Assembly (NCBI RefSeq): GCF_042648405.1
Contig: NZ_JBHRXV010000008.1
Location: forward strand, 1 to 64,000
Reading direction: 5' to 3'
From: Sphingoaurantiacus capsulatus
Lineage (GTDB): Bacteria > Pseudomonadota > Alphaproteobacteria > Sphingomonadales > Sphingomonadaceae
Length of the DNA: 64,000 nt
The notes under the pieces were generated by a model. The model did not search any database. It was not told the origin of the DNA and was given only the letters and a program-made list of their open reading frames with translations. Below, in pieces: positions 24,741-33,377 of the stretch. Position 1 is the stretch's first letter, and each line of letters starts with the position of its first letter. Both the position numbers and the translations under genes were made by a program.

Positions 24741-26138
24741 TCAATCAACATAGGCCAGCTCGCAATTGCCCCAGCGCCGACCACGGAAGCTCAGCGGCAC
24801 GAACAGGCTCTTCACCGCGCGGTAGCGGCCGCCGCCCAAGGGCTGGCGATAGGTGTAGAGGCGGAAGTCAGCCTCGCTATCGAGCGCGGCGCGGGTTGGC
24901 GGGTCCATAAAGATGCGGCGGTTGCGGCAATGCTCGGCGTTCCACACCGGGTCGGGCCCCTGCGGTTGCGAGCGCGCGCTGACGTGCGTCGGCAGATAGC
25001 CATTCATGTCGACGATGGCGCAGCCGACGACGCGCTCGTCGCGCGCCCATTTGTCGAGCAGCGGCCGGATCATCTTGTCGGCGAAGGGCACGAAACCGGT
25101 CATGAACTGTTCGGGGTTGGAGCCCGCGACCGGGCGGTAGACGCTGTCGAATACATCGGCCATCGAGACTTCGTTGCGGGCGATGCCGTCCTCGACCGTT
25201 GCCTGGATCTCGCGCATCGCCGCCAGCGCATCGTCGATGAACGGCGTGTCGGCGGTGGCGACGCCGCAATGGGCGACGAGGTCGAGCATCGAGTTGGACA
25301 TCGCCTCGAGCTGGTCGAGCCGCTGCCCCGAGCGCGACAGCTCGGCGGTGTTTTCGCGCGCCACCACCGCGAAGGCGGCGAGGCCGTTCTGAACCTCCTG
25401 CACGCTGGTGCGGATGGTCTGCGAGCGGGCGGCGATGTCGTTGGTGCGACCGTCGAGCTGGTCGACGAAGCTGACGGTGTGGTGGAGCGCGCTGCGCAGC
25501 TCGGCGGCCTGCGTGCGGGCTTCTTTGCCGCGCGCGACGCCGCCCTCGATTTCCCGGCCGATGCCGGCCGCCTCGGCACCCAGTTGCTCGACGGTGCGGC
25601 CGATCTCGGCGGTGGCGCGCTGCGTGTCGGCGGCGAGCTTCTTCACCTCGCTGGCGACCACCGCAAAACCACGCCCGGCGTCGCCGGCACGTGCCGCCTC
25701 GATGGTGGCGTTGAGCGCGAGCAGGTTGGTCTGCCGCGCGATCTTGTCGATGCCCGCCGACACGCCGCGCACCTGTTCGAGCGCGCTCGACAGGTTGAGC
25801 ATGCGGTCGCCGAGATGAAGGACGAGATCGGTGAGGCCGCTGAACACGTCGATGGTCGCGCCGATCGCCTGCGCCGAGCGTTCGAGCTGGTCGCGGGTGT
25901 CCTGCGCGTAGCGATGCGCCTCGTCGGTGGCGTCGGTGACGCTGGCCTGATCGGCAAGCAGCGTCGTCGATACCTGTTCGAGCGCGCGCAGCAGCTCCAG
26001 CTGCTCCTCGATGCGCGCGCCGACGGCGTTGACGTAGCCGGCGACATCGCTGCATTCGATGGCGAAGCTGCCGCATTCGGCGGCTACCGTTCCGACCGCC
26101 GATTCGAGTGACGGCGCCAGCGCGAGTTCGGGCTTCAT
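24741..26138 (-). CDS. Soluble methyl-accepting chemotaxis-type protein
   Basis: A 465-residue chemoreceptor-like protein with no transmembrane segment. The signalling hairpin is in the first half: GIDKIARQTNLLALNATIEAARAG followed by GRGFAVVASEVKKLA, with coiled coil on both sides. The C-terminal part (about 370-465: YLPTHVSARS, WNAEHCRNRRIFMD, LYTYRQPLG, then RRWGNCELAY) is a small sensor domain seen in alphaproteobacterial receptors, placed after rather than before the signalling domain. It probably senses a cytoplasmic cue and signals to CheA. No other chemotaxis gene is near. Confidence 0.85.
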   Translation of the reverse strand: MKPELALAPSLESAVGTVAAECGSFAIECSDVAGYVNAVGARIEEQLELLRALEQVSTTLLADQASVTDATDEAHRYAQDTRDQLERSAQAIGATIDVFSGLTDLVLHLGDRMLNLSSALEQVRGVSAGIDKIARQTNLLALNATIEAARAGDAGRGFAVVASEVKKLAADTQRATAEIGRTVEQLGAEAAGIGREIEGGVARGKEARTQAAELRSALHHTVSFVDQLDGRTNDIAARSQTIRTSVQEVQNGLAAFAVVARENTAELSRSGQRLDQLEAMSNSMLDLVAHCGVATADTPFIDDALAAMREIQATVEDGIARNEVSMADVFDSVYRPVAGSNPEQFMTGFVPFADKMIRPLLDKWARDERVVGCAIVDMNGYLPTHVSARSQPQGPDPVWNAEHCRNRRIFMDPPTRAALDSEADFRLYTYRQPLGGGRYRAVKSLFVPLSFRGRRWGNCELAYVD

Positions 26139-26222
26139 TCGTGACCCCTGAATGACAATCTGGCGACAATGCGCGACGGATGGTTAACAAGCGGTTCGCA
26201 CCGCATGAGGGGGCCGAGGGCG

Positions 26223-27422
26223 ATGTTCGATGTGGAAAAGGTGCGTGGCGAGTTCCCGGCGCTGCATGTCGATGACGGCGGCTACCCGCGCCTCTACCTC
26301 GACGCGCCCGGCGGCACGCAGGTCTGCCGCCGCGCCATCGCCCGCATGGTCGAGCATATGGAAAGCGGCACCGCCAACGCTGGCGGCGCCTTCGCCACCG
26401 CGATCGCCACCGACCGGCTGACGCGCGAGGCACATGCCGCCGTTGCGACCTTCCTGGGCGGCCAGCTGGGCGAGGTGGCGTTCGGGCCGAACATGACCTC
26501 GCTGACGCTCGCGCTGTCCCGCGCGCTGTCGGCGCGCTGGCGCGAGGGGGATGAGATCGTGCTGACCCGGCTCGACCACGACGCGAACGTCGCGCCGTGG
26601 CTGCTGGTCGCGAAGGACCGCGGGCTGACCGTGCGCTGGATCGACCTCGATCCCGACAGCGGCCGGCTGCGGCTCGACACGCTCGGCGAGGTGCTGAGCG
26701 AGCGGACAAGGCTGGTGGCGGTCGGCCATGCGTCGAATGCGCTAGGCACGATCAACGACGTGGCCGCCATCGCCGCGGCGGCGAAGGACGCCAACCCGCA
26801 AGCGCTCGTCTATGTCGATGCCGTCCAGTCGGTGCCGCACATGGCGGTCGACGTGACGACGCTCGGCTGCGACCTGCTCGTCGCCTCGCCCTACAAATTC
26901 TTCGGGCCGCACCAGGGCGTGATGTGGGGGCGCGAGGCGCTGCTCGAGGAGCTGACCGCCTACAAGCTGCGCCCCTCCCCCGCCTCGCCGCCGGCGGTGA
27001 AGTGGGAGACGGGCACGCCGTCGTTCGAGGGACAGGCGGGCACGCTCGGCGCGATCGAGCATATCGAGGCGTTTGGCGGCATCGGCACGCTCGCCGCCTA
27101 CGAGACGCGGCTGGGCCAGCGGCTGCTCGACGGGCTGCTGTCGGTGCCCGGGCTGTGGCTGTGGGGGCCGCAGACGATGCAGGAGCGCGTGCCGACCTTC
27201 GCCTTCACCCTGAACGGCATCGACCCGCGGGTGATCGCGCAGAAGCTCGCCGCGGAGAATATCTTCATCTGGTCGGGCAGCTTCTACGCCGTCGAGGTGA
27301 TCGAGCGGTTGGGCCTCTCCAATTCAGGCGGTCTCGCCCGCGTCGGCGTCTGCCATTACAATACGATCGAAGAAGTGGATCGCGCGGTCGCCGCGATCGA
27401 GCGTATCGCGAAGGAAGGCTGA
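26223..27422 (+). CDS. Class V aminotransferase, cysteine desulfurase-like
   Basis: A 399-residue PLP enzyme of fold type I. Lys225 in ASPYKFFGPH is the PLP lysine, VDAVQSVPH carries the PLP-contacting Asp, and the N-terminal LYLDAPGGTQ and LDHDAN stretches match the cysteine desulfurase-like subfamily often annotated TIGR01976. The conserved active-site cysteine loop of NifS/IscS is not obvious, so a desulfurase role is uncertain. The ATG at 26223 is the most family-like start; the upstream in-frame codons (to 26169) lack a better ribosome site. It lies 2 bases before the beta-lactamase-fold gene, so they form an operon. Confidence 0.82.
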   Translation: MFDVEKVRGEFPALHVDDGGYPRLYLDAPGGTQVCRRAIARMVEHMESGTANAGGAFATAIATDRLTREAHAAVATFLGGQLGEVAFGPNMTSLTLALSRALSARWREGDEIVLTRLDHDANVAPWLLVAKDRGLTVRWIDLDPDSGRLRLDTLGEVLSERTRLVAVGHASNALGTINDVAAIAAAAKDANPQALVYVDAVQSVPHMAVDVTTLGCDLLVASPYKFFGPHQGVMWGREALLEELTAYKLRPSPASPPAVKWETGTPSFEGQAGTLGAIEHIEAFGGIGTLAAYETRLGQRLLDGLLSVPGLWLWGPQTMQERVPTFAFTLNGIDPRVIAQKLAAENIFIWSGSFYAVEVIERLGLSNSGGLARVGVCHYNTIEEVDRAVAAIERIAKEG

Positions 27423-27424
27423 AA

Positions 27425-28648
27425 ATGCTGACGCGCACCCGATCGACCGGCCTTGATGCCAAGCGCCTCGCCAAGATCGACGATTTCCTCGCGAAGAAAT
27501 ATGTCGACGCGGGCCGCCTGCCCGGCACCCTGACGATGGTGGCGCGGCGCGGCGAGATCGCGCATGTCGGCCTGCGCGGTCATGCCGATATCGAGCGCGG
27601 GCTGAAGATCAGCGAAGACACCATCTTCCGCATCTATTCGATGACCAAGCCGATCACCTCGATCGCGCTGATGATGCTGGTCGAGGAAGGGCTGATCGCC
27701 CTCGACGATCCGGTCCACCGCTACATCCCCGAATGGCGCAACCTCGGCGTGTTCGCGGGCGGGACGCATCGCATCGGCTTCCAGACTAAGAAGCCCGAGC
27801 GGCCGATGCAGGTCGTCGACCTCCTGCGCCACACCGCCGGCCTCACCTACGGCTTCCAGCTGCGCACCAATGTCGATGCCGCCTATCGCGCCGCGAAGAT
27901 CGGCGAGATCGAGAAGGACGGCGATCTCGACGGCTTCATCGCGGCCCTCGCCAGCCTGCCGCTCGAATTCTCGCCGGGCGAGAAGTGGAATTATTCGGTG
28001 GCGACCGACGTGCTCGGTTATCTCGTCCAGAAGGTGAGCGGCGAGCGGTTCGAGGAGTTCCTGCAGCGGCGCATCTTCGATCCGCTGGGCATGGTCGACA
28101 CCGGCTTCCACGTCCGCGAGGGTCAGGCGCACCGCTTTGCGAGCTGTTACCAGCCGACCAAGGCGGGCGGCATCGAGGTGCAGGACGATGCGGCGACCTC
28201 AACCTTCCTGAAGCCGCCGAGCTTCATGTCGGGCGGCGGCGGGCTGGTGTCGACGGCGGGCGACTATATGAAGTTCGCGCAGGCGCTGGCGAACGGCGGC
28301 ACCGCGGGCGGCCACCGGCTGGTCAGCCGCAAGACGCTCGAACTGATGACCGCCAATCACCTGCCCGGTGGCGTCGACCTGCCGGCGCTGTCGGTGTCGC
28401 TGTTCTCCGAAGCCAGCTATTCGGGCGTCGGCTTCGGGCTTGGCTTCGCGACGACGATGGATGCGGCGAAGACGCTGATCCCCGGCTCGGCGGGCGACTA
28501 TTCCTGGGGCGGGGCGGCGAGCACCTTCTTCTGGATCGACCCGGCCGAGGAGCTGGTGGCAATCTTCATGACGCAGCTGATCCCGTCGAGCACCTATCCG
28601 GTGCGGCGGGAACTGCGGACGATGGTGTACGCCGCGCTCGACGACTGA
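27425..28648 (+). CDS. Serine hydrolase, class C beta-lactamase/esterase fold
   Basis: A 407-residue hydrolase. Ser72-Met-Thr-Lys75 (YSMTKP) is the SxxK nucleophile motif, NYSVATDVLGYLV carries the second Tyr-x motif, and RHTAGLTYGF is typical of family VIII esterases related to AmpC. There is no signal peptide, which argues for a cytoplasmic esterase or amidase rather than an antibiotic-resistance enzyme. The ATG lies just after the stop of the aminotransferase gene, with AAGGAAGG upstream. Together they may act on the same acylated or sulfur/amino compound, but no pathway can be named. Confidence 0.87.
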   Translation: MLTRTRSTGLDAKRLAKIDDFLAKKYVDAGRLPGTLTMVARRGEIAHVGLRGHADIERGLKISEDTIFRIYSMTKPITSIALMMLVEEGLIALDDPVHRYIPEWRNLGVFAGGTHRIGFQTKKPERPMQVVDLLRHTAGLTYGFQLRTNVDAAYRAAKIGEIEKDGDLDGFIAALASLPLEFSPGEKWNYSVATDVLGYLVQKVSGERFEEFLQRRIFDPLGMVDTGFHVREGQAHRFASCYQPTKAGGIEVQDDAATSTFLKPPSFMSGGGGLVSTAGDYMKFAQALANGGTAGGHRLVSRKTLELMTANHLPGGVDLPALSVSLFSEASYSGVGFGLGFATTMDAAKTLIPGSAGDYSWGGAASTFFWIDPAEELVAIFMTQLIPSSTYPVRRELRTMVYAALDD

Positions 28649-28667
28649 TCAGTCCACACCCCTAACC

Positions 28668-28789
28668 GTCATACCGGCGAAAGCCGGTATCCAGCCAGCC
28701 GTGCGAGCACTCACCCTTCGACTTGCTCAGGGTAAGCGGATGGGACGGTGTGTGCTCTGAAACTGGATACCGGCTTTCGCCGGTATGAC
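28668..28789. repeat. Dispersed palindromic repeat pair after the esterase gene
   Basis: GTCATACCGGCGAAAGCCGG starts at 28668 and its reverse complement ends at 28789. Between them (about 28712-28745) is part of a second family with CTTCGACTTGCTCAGGGT. Both families recur elsewhere in the window. It sits between convergent genes and could act as a terminator, but it reads mainly as a mobile intergenic repeat. Confidence 0.8.
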
Positions 28790-28799
28790 GGGCGGTGGG

Positions 28800-29747
28800 T
28801 TAGTGGGCGGCGGCCTTGCGCGGGATCAGGTGCAGGACGGCGACGATGATGCCGCCCACCACCAGCCCGAACACGCCGGCGAACGCCGCGCCCACCGCCC
28901 ATTCGACGAAGCCGTGCGCCACGGGTGAGCCCTCGCCCGCCGCGACGGCGGTGTGATGCACCCAGCCCGGCAGGCCGGTGAGGTGATATTCCTCCATGCC
29001 GTGCAGCACGATGCCGCCGCCGACCCAGATCATCGCGGCGGTGCCGACCGCGCCAAGACCGGCGAGGATGGCCGGCATCGCCTTGACCAGCCCACGCCCG
29101 AAGGCGGCGAGCGCGGCTGAGCTGCGCCGGGCGAGTGCCATGCCCATGTCGTCGGCCTTCACGATCACCGCGACGACGCCATAGACGAGGATGGTGATGC
29201 CGATGCCGACGACGGCGAGCACCGTCGCGCGGGTGACGAAGCTGGCGTCGGCGACGGTCGCCAGGGTGATCGCCATGATCTCGGCGGAGAGGATCAGGTC
29301 GGTGCGGATGGCGCCGGCGACCTTCTCCGCCTCCAGCTTGTGCGGATCGGCGATCACTTCGCCGACGCTGCTGCCGTCGCCCTCGGGATGCGGCACCAGC
29401 TTCTCGTAAAGCTTCTCGGCGCCCTCGAAGCAGAGATAGGCGCCGCCCGCCATCAGCAGCGGGGTGATCGCCCAGGGCGCGAGCAGGCTCAGCGCCAGCG
29501 CCGCCGGCAGCAGGAACAGCAGCTTGTTCTTCAGCGACCCGACCGCGATCTTCCAGACGATCGGCAGCTCGCGCTCGGCGGCAAAGCCAACGACGTAGGA
29601 CGGCGCGACGGCGGTATCGTCGATGACGACGCCCGCCGCCTTGCCGCCCGCCTTCGCCGCCTGCCCCGCGGCATCGTCGAGCGAGGCCGCCGCGATCTTG
29701 GCGATGCCCGCCACATCGTCGAGCAGCGCGATCAGTCCTGTGGCCAC
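28800..29747 (-). CDS. DUF808 family inner-membrane protein (YedI-like)
   Basis: A 315-residue membrane protein. The opening TGLIALLDDVAGIAKIAAASLDD and the later DDTAVAPSYVVGFAAERELPI are hallmarks of DUF808. Several hydrophobic segments follow (LLFLLPAALALSLLAPWAITPLLM, TVLAVVGIGITILVYGVVAVIV, the C-terminal AGVFGLVVGGIIVAVLHLI). The start is a GTG at 29747 with GGGG 6 bases upstream; a longer frame runs into the neighbouring gene and is rejected. It follows pepN by 32 bases and may be co-transcribed. Function unknown; possible transporter. Confidence 0.87.
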   Translation of the reverse strand: MATGLIALLDDVAGIAKIAAASLDDAAGQAAKAGGKAAGVVIDDTAVAPSYVVGFAAERELPIVWKIAVGSLKNKLLFLLPAALALSLLAPWAITPLLMAGGAYLCFEGAEKLYEKLVPHPEGDGSSVGEVIADPHKLEAEKVAGAIRTDLILSAEIMAITLATVADASFVTRATVLAVVGIGITILVYGVVAVIVKADDMGMALARRSSAALAAFGRGLVKAMPAILAGLGAVGTAAMIWVGGGIVLHGMEEYHLTGLPGWVHHTAVAAGEGSPVAHGFVEWAVGAAFAGVFGLVVGGIIVAVLHLIPRKAAAH

Positions 29748-29779
29748 GGCGTTCCCCTCATGCCGCAAGAGATTGATGG

Positions 29780-32365
29780 TCAGGCAAGGCCCTTCGAGAC
29801 GACCTCGTACACGTCCTTCGACAAACCGGGCGTGGCCAGAATCCGTTCCAGCTCGGCGCGCATCAGCGCCGCGCGGTCGGCGCCGAAGCGGCGCCAGCGG
29901 GTGAGTGGCTGTACCATGCGCGCGGCCGACTGCGAATTGAGCCCGTCGACCGCCAGCACCTCGTTGGCGAGGAAGGCATAGCCGCCGCCGTCCGCCGCGT
30001 GGAAGCGCGGCTGGTTGGCGCCGAACGAGCCGATCAGCGCGCGGAAGCGGTTGGGGTTGGTGCGCGAGAAATCGGCGTGGCGGCTGAGCGCGATGACCTG
30101 GTCGAGCGCGTCGGGATGCGTCGACAGCGCCTGCGTCGCGAACCATTTGTCGAGGACGAGCGGGTCATTCTTGTAGCGCGCGTGGAACGCGGCCAGCGCT
30201 GCCTCGCGCTCGCCGACTTCAAGGCTGGTGAGCAGGCCGAGCGCGGCCAGCCGGTCGGTCATGTTGTCAGCGTCGCCGAACTGCTCGAAGGTCGTCGACA
30301 CCGCCTTCGGGTCGGCGTCGGCGACGAGATAGCCAAGCGCGACATTCTTCAGACGGCGGCGGCCCTTCGCCTCGGGGTTCAATTCGTAGCGGTTGTCGCG
30401 GTTGGCGCGATAGGCGCTCCACCAGCGGTCGTTGAGCTGGCTGCCGAGGGTGCGGCGCGTCGCCTCGCGTACCCCATGAATGGCGTCGGGATCGACGGTC
30501 GGCATCTGGTCGCCGATGAAGGCTTCGCTCGGCAGCAGCACCGCCTCGCCGATGAACGCCGGGTCGAGGCCGCTGTCGAGCGTGGCGGCGACGGCATCGA
30601 CGAGTGCCGGGTCGGCCACCTCGTCACCCCGGCGGATGGCGTCAGTGAGCGTAAGCAGCGCCAGCCGCTGCAGCGCCTCGTAGCGGGCGAAGGGGTCGTC
30701 GTCGTGCGCCGACAGATGCGCCAGCTCCTCGCGGGTCTGCGGCGCGTCGATGGCGATGGGGGCGGAGAAGCCGCGGTTGATCGACAGCACCGGCGGCTCG
30801 GCGACATCGTCGAGGCGGATGGTGGCGCTGGAATCCTTCAACTCGATGAGGCGCGGGTCGCCCAGTCGCGCGCCGCTGTCGCGGCCGAACAGCGCGACGT
30901 CGAGCGGGATGTGGAACGGCGCCTTGCTGTCCTGACCCGGCGTCGGCGGGGTCGATTGCGCGAGGTCGATTTCGAGCGACTTCGACGCCGCATCGTAGCG
31001 GCTGCTGACGGCGACGCGCGGCGTGCCGGCCTGCGCGTACCAGCGGCGGAATTGCGTCAGGTCGAGGCCGTTGGCGTCCTCATGCGCCTTCACCCAATCC
31101 TCGATGGTCACCGCCTGCCCGTCGTGCCGGTCGAAATAGAGGTCGCAGCCCGCGCGGTAGCGATCGGCCCCCAGCAGGGTCGCCAGCATGCGGATGACCT
31201 CGGCGCCCTTGTTGTAGATGGTCGCCGTGTAGAAGTTGGAAATCTCCATGTAGCTTTCAGGACGAACCGGGTGCGCCAGCGGCCCCGAATCCTCCTGGAA
31301 CTGCACGGCGCGAAGCATGCGCACATCCTCGATACGCTTGACCGCGCGCGAGCCATGGTCGGCGGAAAATTCCTGGTCGCGATAGACGGTCAGGCCCTCC
31401 TTCAACGAGAGCTGGAACCAGTCGCGGCAGGTGATGCGATTGCCCGTCCAGTTGTGGAAATATTCATGCGCGACGACGGCGGCGACATTGTCGAAATCGA
31501 GGTCGGTCGCGGTATCGGCGTCGGCCAGGATGTATTTCGAATTGAAGATGTTGAGGCCCTTGTTCTCCATCGCGCCGAAATTGAAGTCGGAGACGGCGAC
31601 GATGTTGAACAGGTCGAGATCATATTCGCGGCCATAGACCTGCTCGTCCCAGCGCATCGAGCTTTTGAGCGCATCCATCGCGTGGCGGCAGCGCGGCACA
31701 TCGGCCTCGCGCACCCAAATGCCGAGCTCCACCTTGCGGCCGGAGGCGGTGACGAACTCGTCCTTCAGCGCCGACAGGTCGCCGGCGACGAGCGCGAACA
31801 AATAGCAGGGCTTGGGGAACGGGTCCTCCCACTCGGCCCAGTGACGACCGTCCTTGCCCTCGCCCGCCGCGACGCGGTTGCCATTCGACAGCAGCACCGG
31901 GTAGCGCGCCTTGTCGGCGGTCATCTTCACGGTGAAGCGCGACAGCACGTCGGGGCGGTCGGGGAAGAAGGTGATGCGGCGGAAGCCTTCCGCCTCGCAC
32001 TGGGTGCAGAGCATGCCTTCCGAGGCGTAAAGGCCCATGAGCTGTGTGTTGGCGATCGGCGAGATTTCGACAACGCTTTCAACGATATGGGAATCGCCGT
32101 TGAGCGTGATCGTCAGCTTGTCGTCGGCGTAGCTGTAGTCGCCGTCGCCGAGCGGCTTGCCGTCGACGCTTAGCGAAATTAGCCGCAGCCCTTCGCCATC
32201 GAGGACCAGCGGCCCGCCCTCGCCGCGCTCCACCGTCAGCCGTGAGGTAACGCGCGTCGCCTTGTCGTCGAGATCGAAGTCCAGCGCGATTGCCGGGACC
32301 GTCCAGGCGGGCGGGCGGTAGTCGGCGAGGCGAGTGACCTGGGGCGTGGACGCGGCGTCGAGCAT
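29780..32365 (-). CDS. pepN: Aminopeptidase N, M1 family
   Basis: An 861-residue cytoplasmic zinc aminopeptidase. The substrate-binding motif GAMENKGLNIFN is near residue 263, the zinc motif HEYFHNWTGN near 298, and the third ligand Glu in LKEGLTVYRDQEF about 20 residues later. Length and C-terminal helical domain fit the bacterial PepN type. The ATG at 32365 has GGAG 7 bases upstream; the open frame beyond it runs antisense through the Ku gene and is not coding. It is divergent from the Ku-LigD operon and followed by the DUF808 gene. Confidence 0.95.
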   Translation of the reverse strand: MLDAASTPQVTRLADYRPPAWTVPAIALDFDLDDKATRVTSRLTVERGEGGPLVLDGEGLRLISLSVDGKPLGDGDYSYADDKLTITLNGDSHIVESVVEISPIANTQLMGLYASEGMLCTQCEAEGFRRITFFPDRPDVLSRFTVKMTADKARYPVLLSNGNRVAAGEGKDGRHWAEWEDPFPKPCYLFALVAGDLSALKDEFVTASGRKVELGIWVREADVPRCRHAMDALKSSMRWDEQVYGREYDLDLFNIVAVSDFNFGAMENKGLNIFNSKYILADADTATDLDFDNVAAVVAHEYFHNWTGNRITCRDWFQLSLKEGLTVYRDQEFSADHGSRAVKRIEDVRMLRAVQFQEDSGPLAHPVRPESYMEISNFYTATIYNKGAEVIRMLATLLGADRYRAGCDLYFDRHDGQAVTIEDWVKAHEDANGLDLTQFRRWYAQAGTPRVAVSSRYDAASKSLEIDLAQSTPPTPGQDSKAPFHIPLDVALFGRDSGARLGDPRLIELKDSSATIRLDDVAEPPVLSINRGFSAPIAIDAPQTREELAHLSAHDDDPFARYEALQRLALLTLTDAIRRGDEVADPALVDAVAATLDSGLDPAFIGEAVLLPSEAFIGDQMPTVDPDAIHGVREATRRTLGSQLNDRWWSAYRANRDNRYELNPEAKGRRRLKNVALGYLVADADPKAVSTTFEQFGDADNMTDRLAALGLLTSLEVGEREAALAAFHARYKNDPLVLDKWFATQALSTHPDALDQVIALSRHADFSRTNPNRFRALIGSFGANQPRFHAADGGGYAFLANEVLAVDGLNSQSAARMVQPLTRWRRFGADRAALMRAELERILATPGLSKDVYEVVSKGLA

Positions 32366-32445
32366 GAACGATCTCCTTGCCGCCGTAGGTGCGCTGTGGA
32401 GCCGCCGCGCGCAACCCGCGTCATCGCGGATTCCGCCACGTGTCC

Positions 32446-32470
32446 GGAACGACTCCCGGAGACTCCCGTT
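32446..32470 (+). promoter_or_regulatory. EcfG-type (general stress) promoter for the Ku-LigD operon
   Basis: GGAAC at 32446-32450 and CGTT at 32467-32470 are separated by 16 bases, matching the consensus of EcfG/sigma-T general stress promoters of alphaproteobacteria. The predicted start near 32477 gives a leader of about 30 bases to the Ku start codon. Confidence 0.75.
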
Positions 32471-32506
32471 TGACTCGCGCGTCCGAGGAAGCAGGAATGG
32501 TGATTT

Positions 32507-33373
32507 ATGGCAGCCAGAGCCTATTGGTCGGGACAGATTCGGCTGGCGCTGGTGTCGATTCCGGTCGAGCTGTACAGCGCGACCCGGTCGGCGGGCGGCA
32601 TCTCGTTCAACCAGATCCACGAGCCGTCGGGTAAGCGGATCAAGTACGAGAAGACGGTGCCGGGCCTCGGCGCCGTCGACCCCGCCGACATCGCCAAGGG
32701 CTATGAGTATGAGAAGGGCAATTATGTCCTGCTCGACGAGAAGGAGATTGAAGGCGTCAAGCTGGAGAGCAAGAAGACGCTCGAGCTGACGCAGTTCGTC
32801 GATTTCGACGAGATCGACGCAATCTACTTCGACAAGCCCTATTTCGTGGTGCCGCAGGACGACCTCGCCGAGGAAGCGTTCCGCGTGGTCCGCGACGCGC
32901 TGAAAAAGACCAAGAAGGTCGGGCTGGGGCAACTGGCGCTGCGCGGCCGCGAATATATCTGCGCGCTGAAGCCCTGCGGCCAGGGCATGGTACTGGAAAC
33001 GCTGCGTTATGCCGAGGAAGTGAACAAGGCGAAGCAGTTCTTCCGCGGCATCGGCAACGAGGAGTCGCCGGCGGAGCTGATGGAGCTGGCGACCACGCTG
33101 ATCGAGAAGAAGACCAAGAAGTTCGACCCCGACGCTTTCCACGACCGCTATGAGGATGCGCTGCGCGCGCTGATCGACCGCAAGCTGTCGGGCAAGCGCA
33201 CCATCAAGGCGGCGAACGACGAGGCCGAGGTGAAGCCGTCGAACGTCGTCGACCTGATGGCGGCGTTGAAGGCGTCGCTGGAGAAGTCGCCGGCGAAGGG
33301 GAAGGCCAAGCCGGCCGCTAAGCCCGCGGCGAAGAAGGCGCCCGCCAAGGCCCCGGCGCGCAAGCGCGCCTGA
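32507..33373 (+). CDS. ku: Non-homologous end joining protein Ku
   Basis: A 288-residue bacterial Ku. The core runs from MAARAYWSGQIRLALVSIPVELY through GYEYEKGNYVLL to PAELMELATTLIEKK, as expected for the DNA-end-binding homodimer. The C-terminal 30 residues are a Lys/Ala/Pro-rich tail (AKGKAKPAAKPAAKKAPAKA) of the kind that aids DNA binding and threading along DNA. It binds double-strand ends and recruits LigD, whose gene starts 4 bases after the stop. The EcfG-type promoter upstream suggests induction by general stress or in stationary phase. Confidence 0.95.
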   Translation: MAARAYWSGQIRLALVSIPVELYSATRSAGGISFNQIHEPSGKRIKYEKTVPGLGAVDPADIAKGYEYEKGNYVLLDEKEIEGVKLESKKTLELTQFVDFDEIDAIYFDKPYFVVPQDDLAEEAFRVVRDALKKTKKVGLGQLALRGREYICALKPCGQGMVLETLRYAEEVNKAKQFFRGIGNEESPAELMELATTLIEKKTKKFDPDAFHDRYEDALRALIDRKLSGKRTIKAANDEAEVKPSNVVDLMAALKASLEKSPAKGKAKPAAKPAAKKAPAKAPARKRA

Positions 33374-33377
33374 GCTG

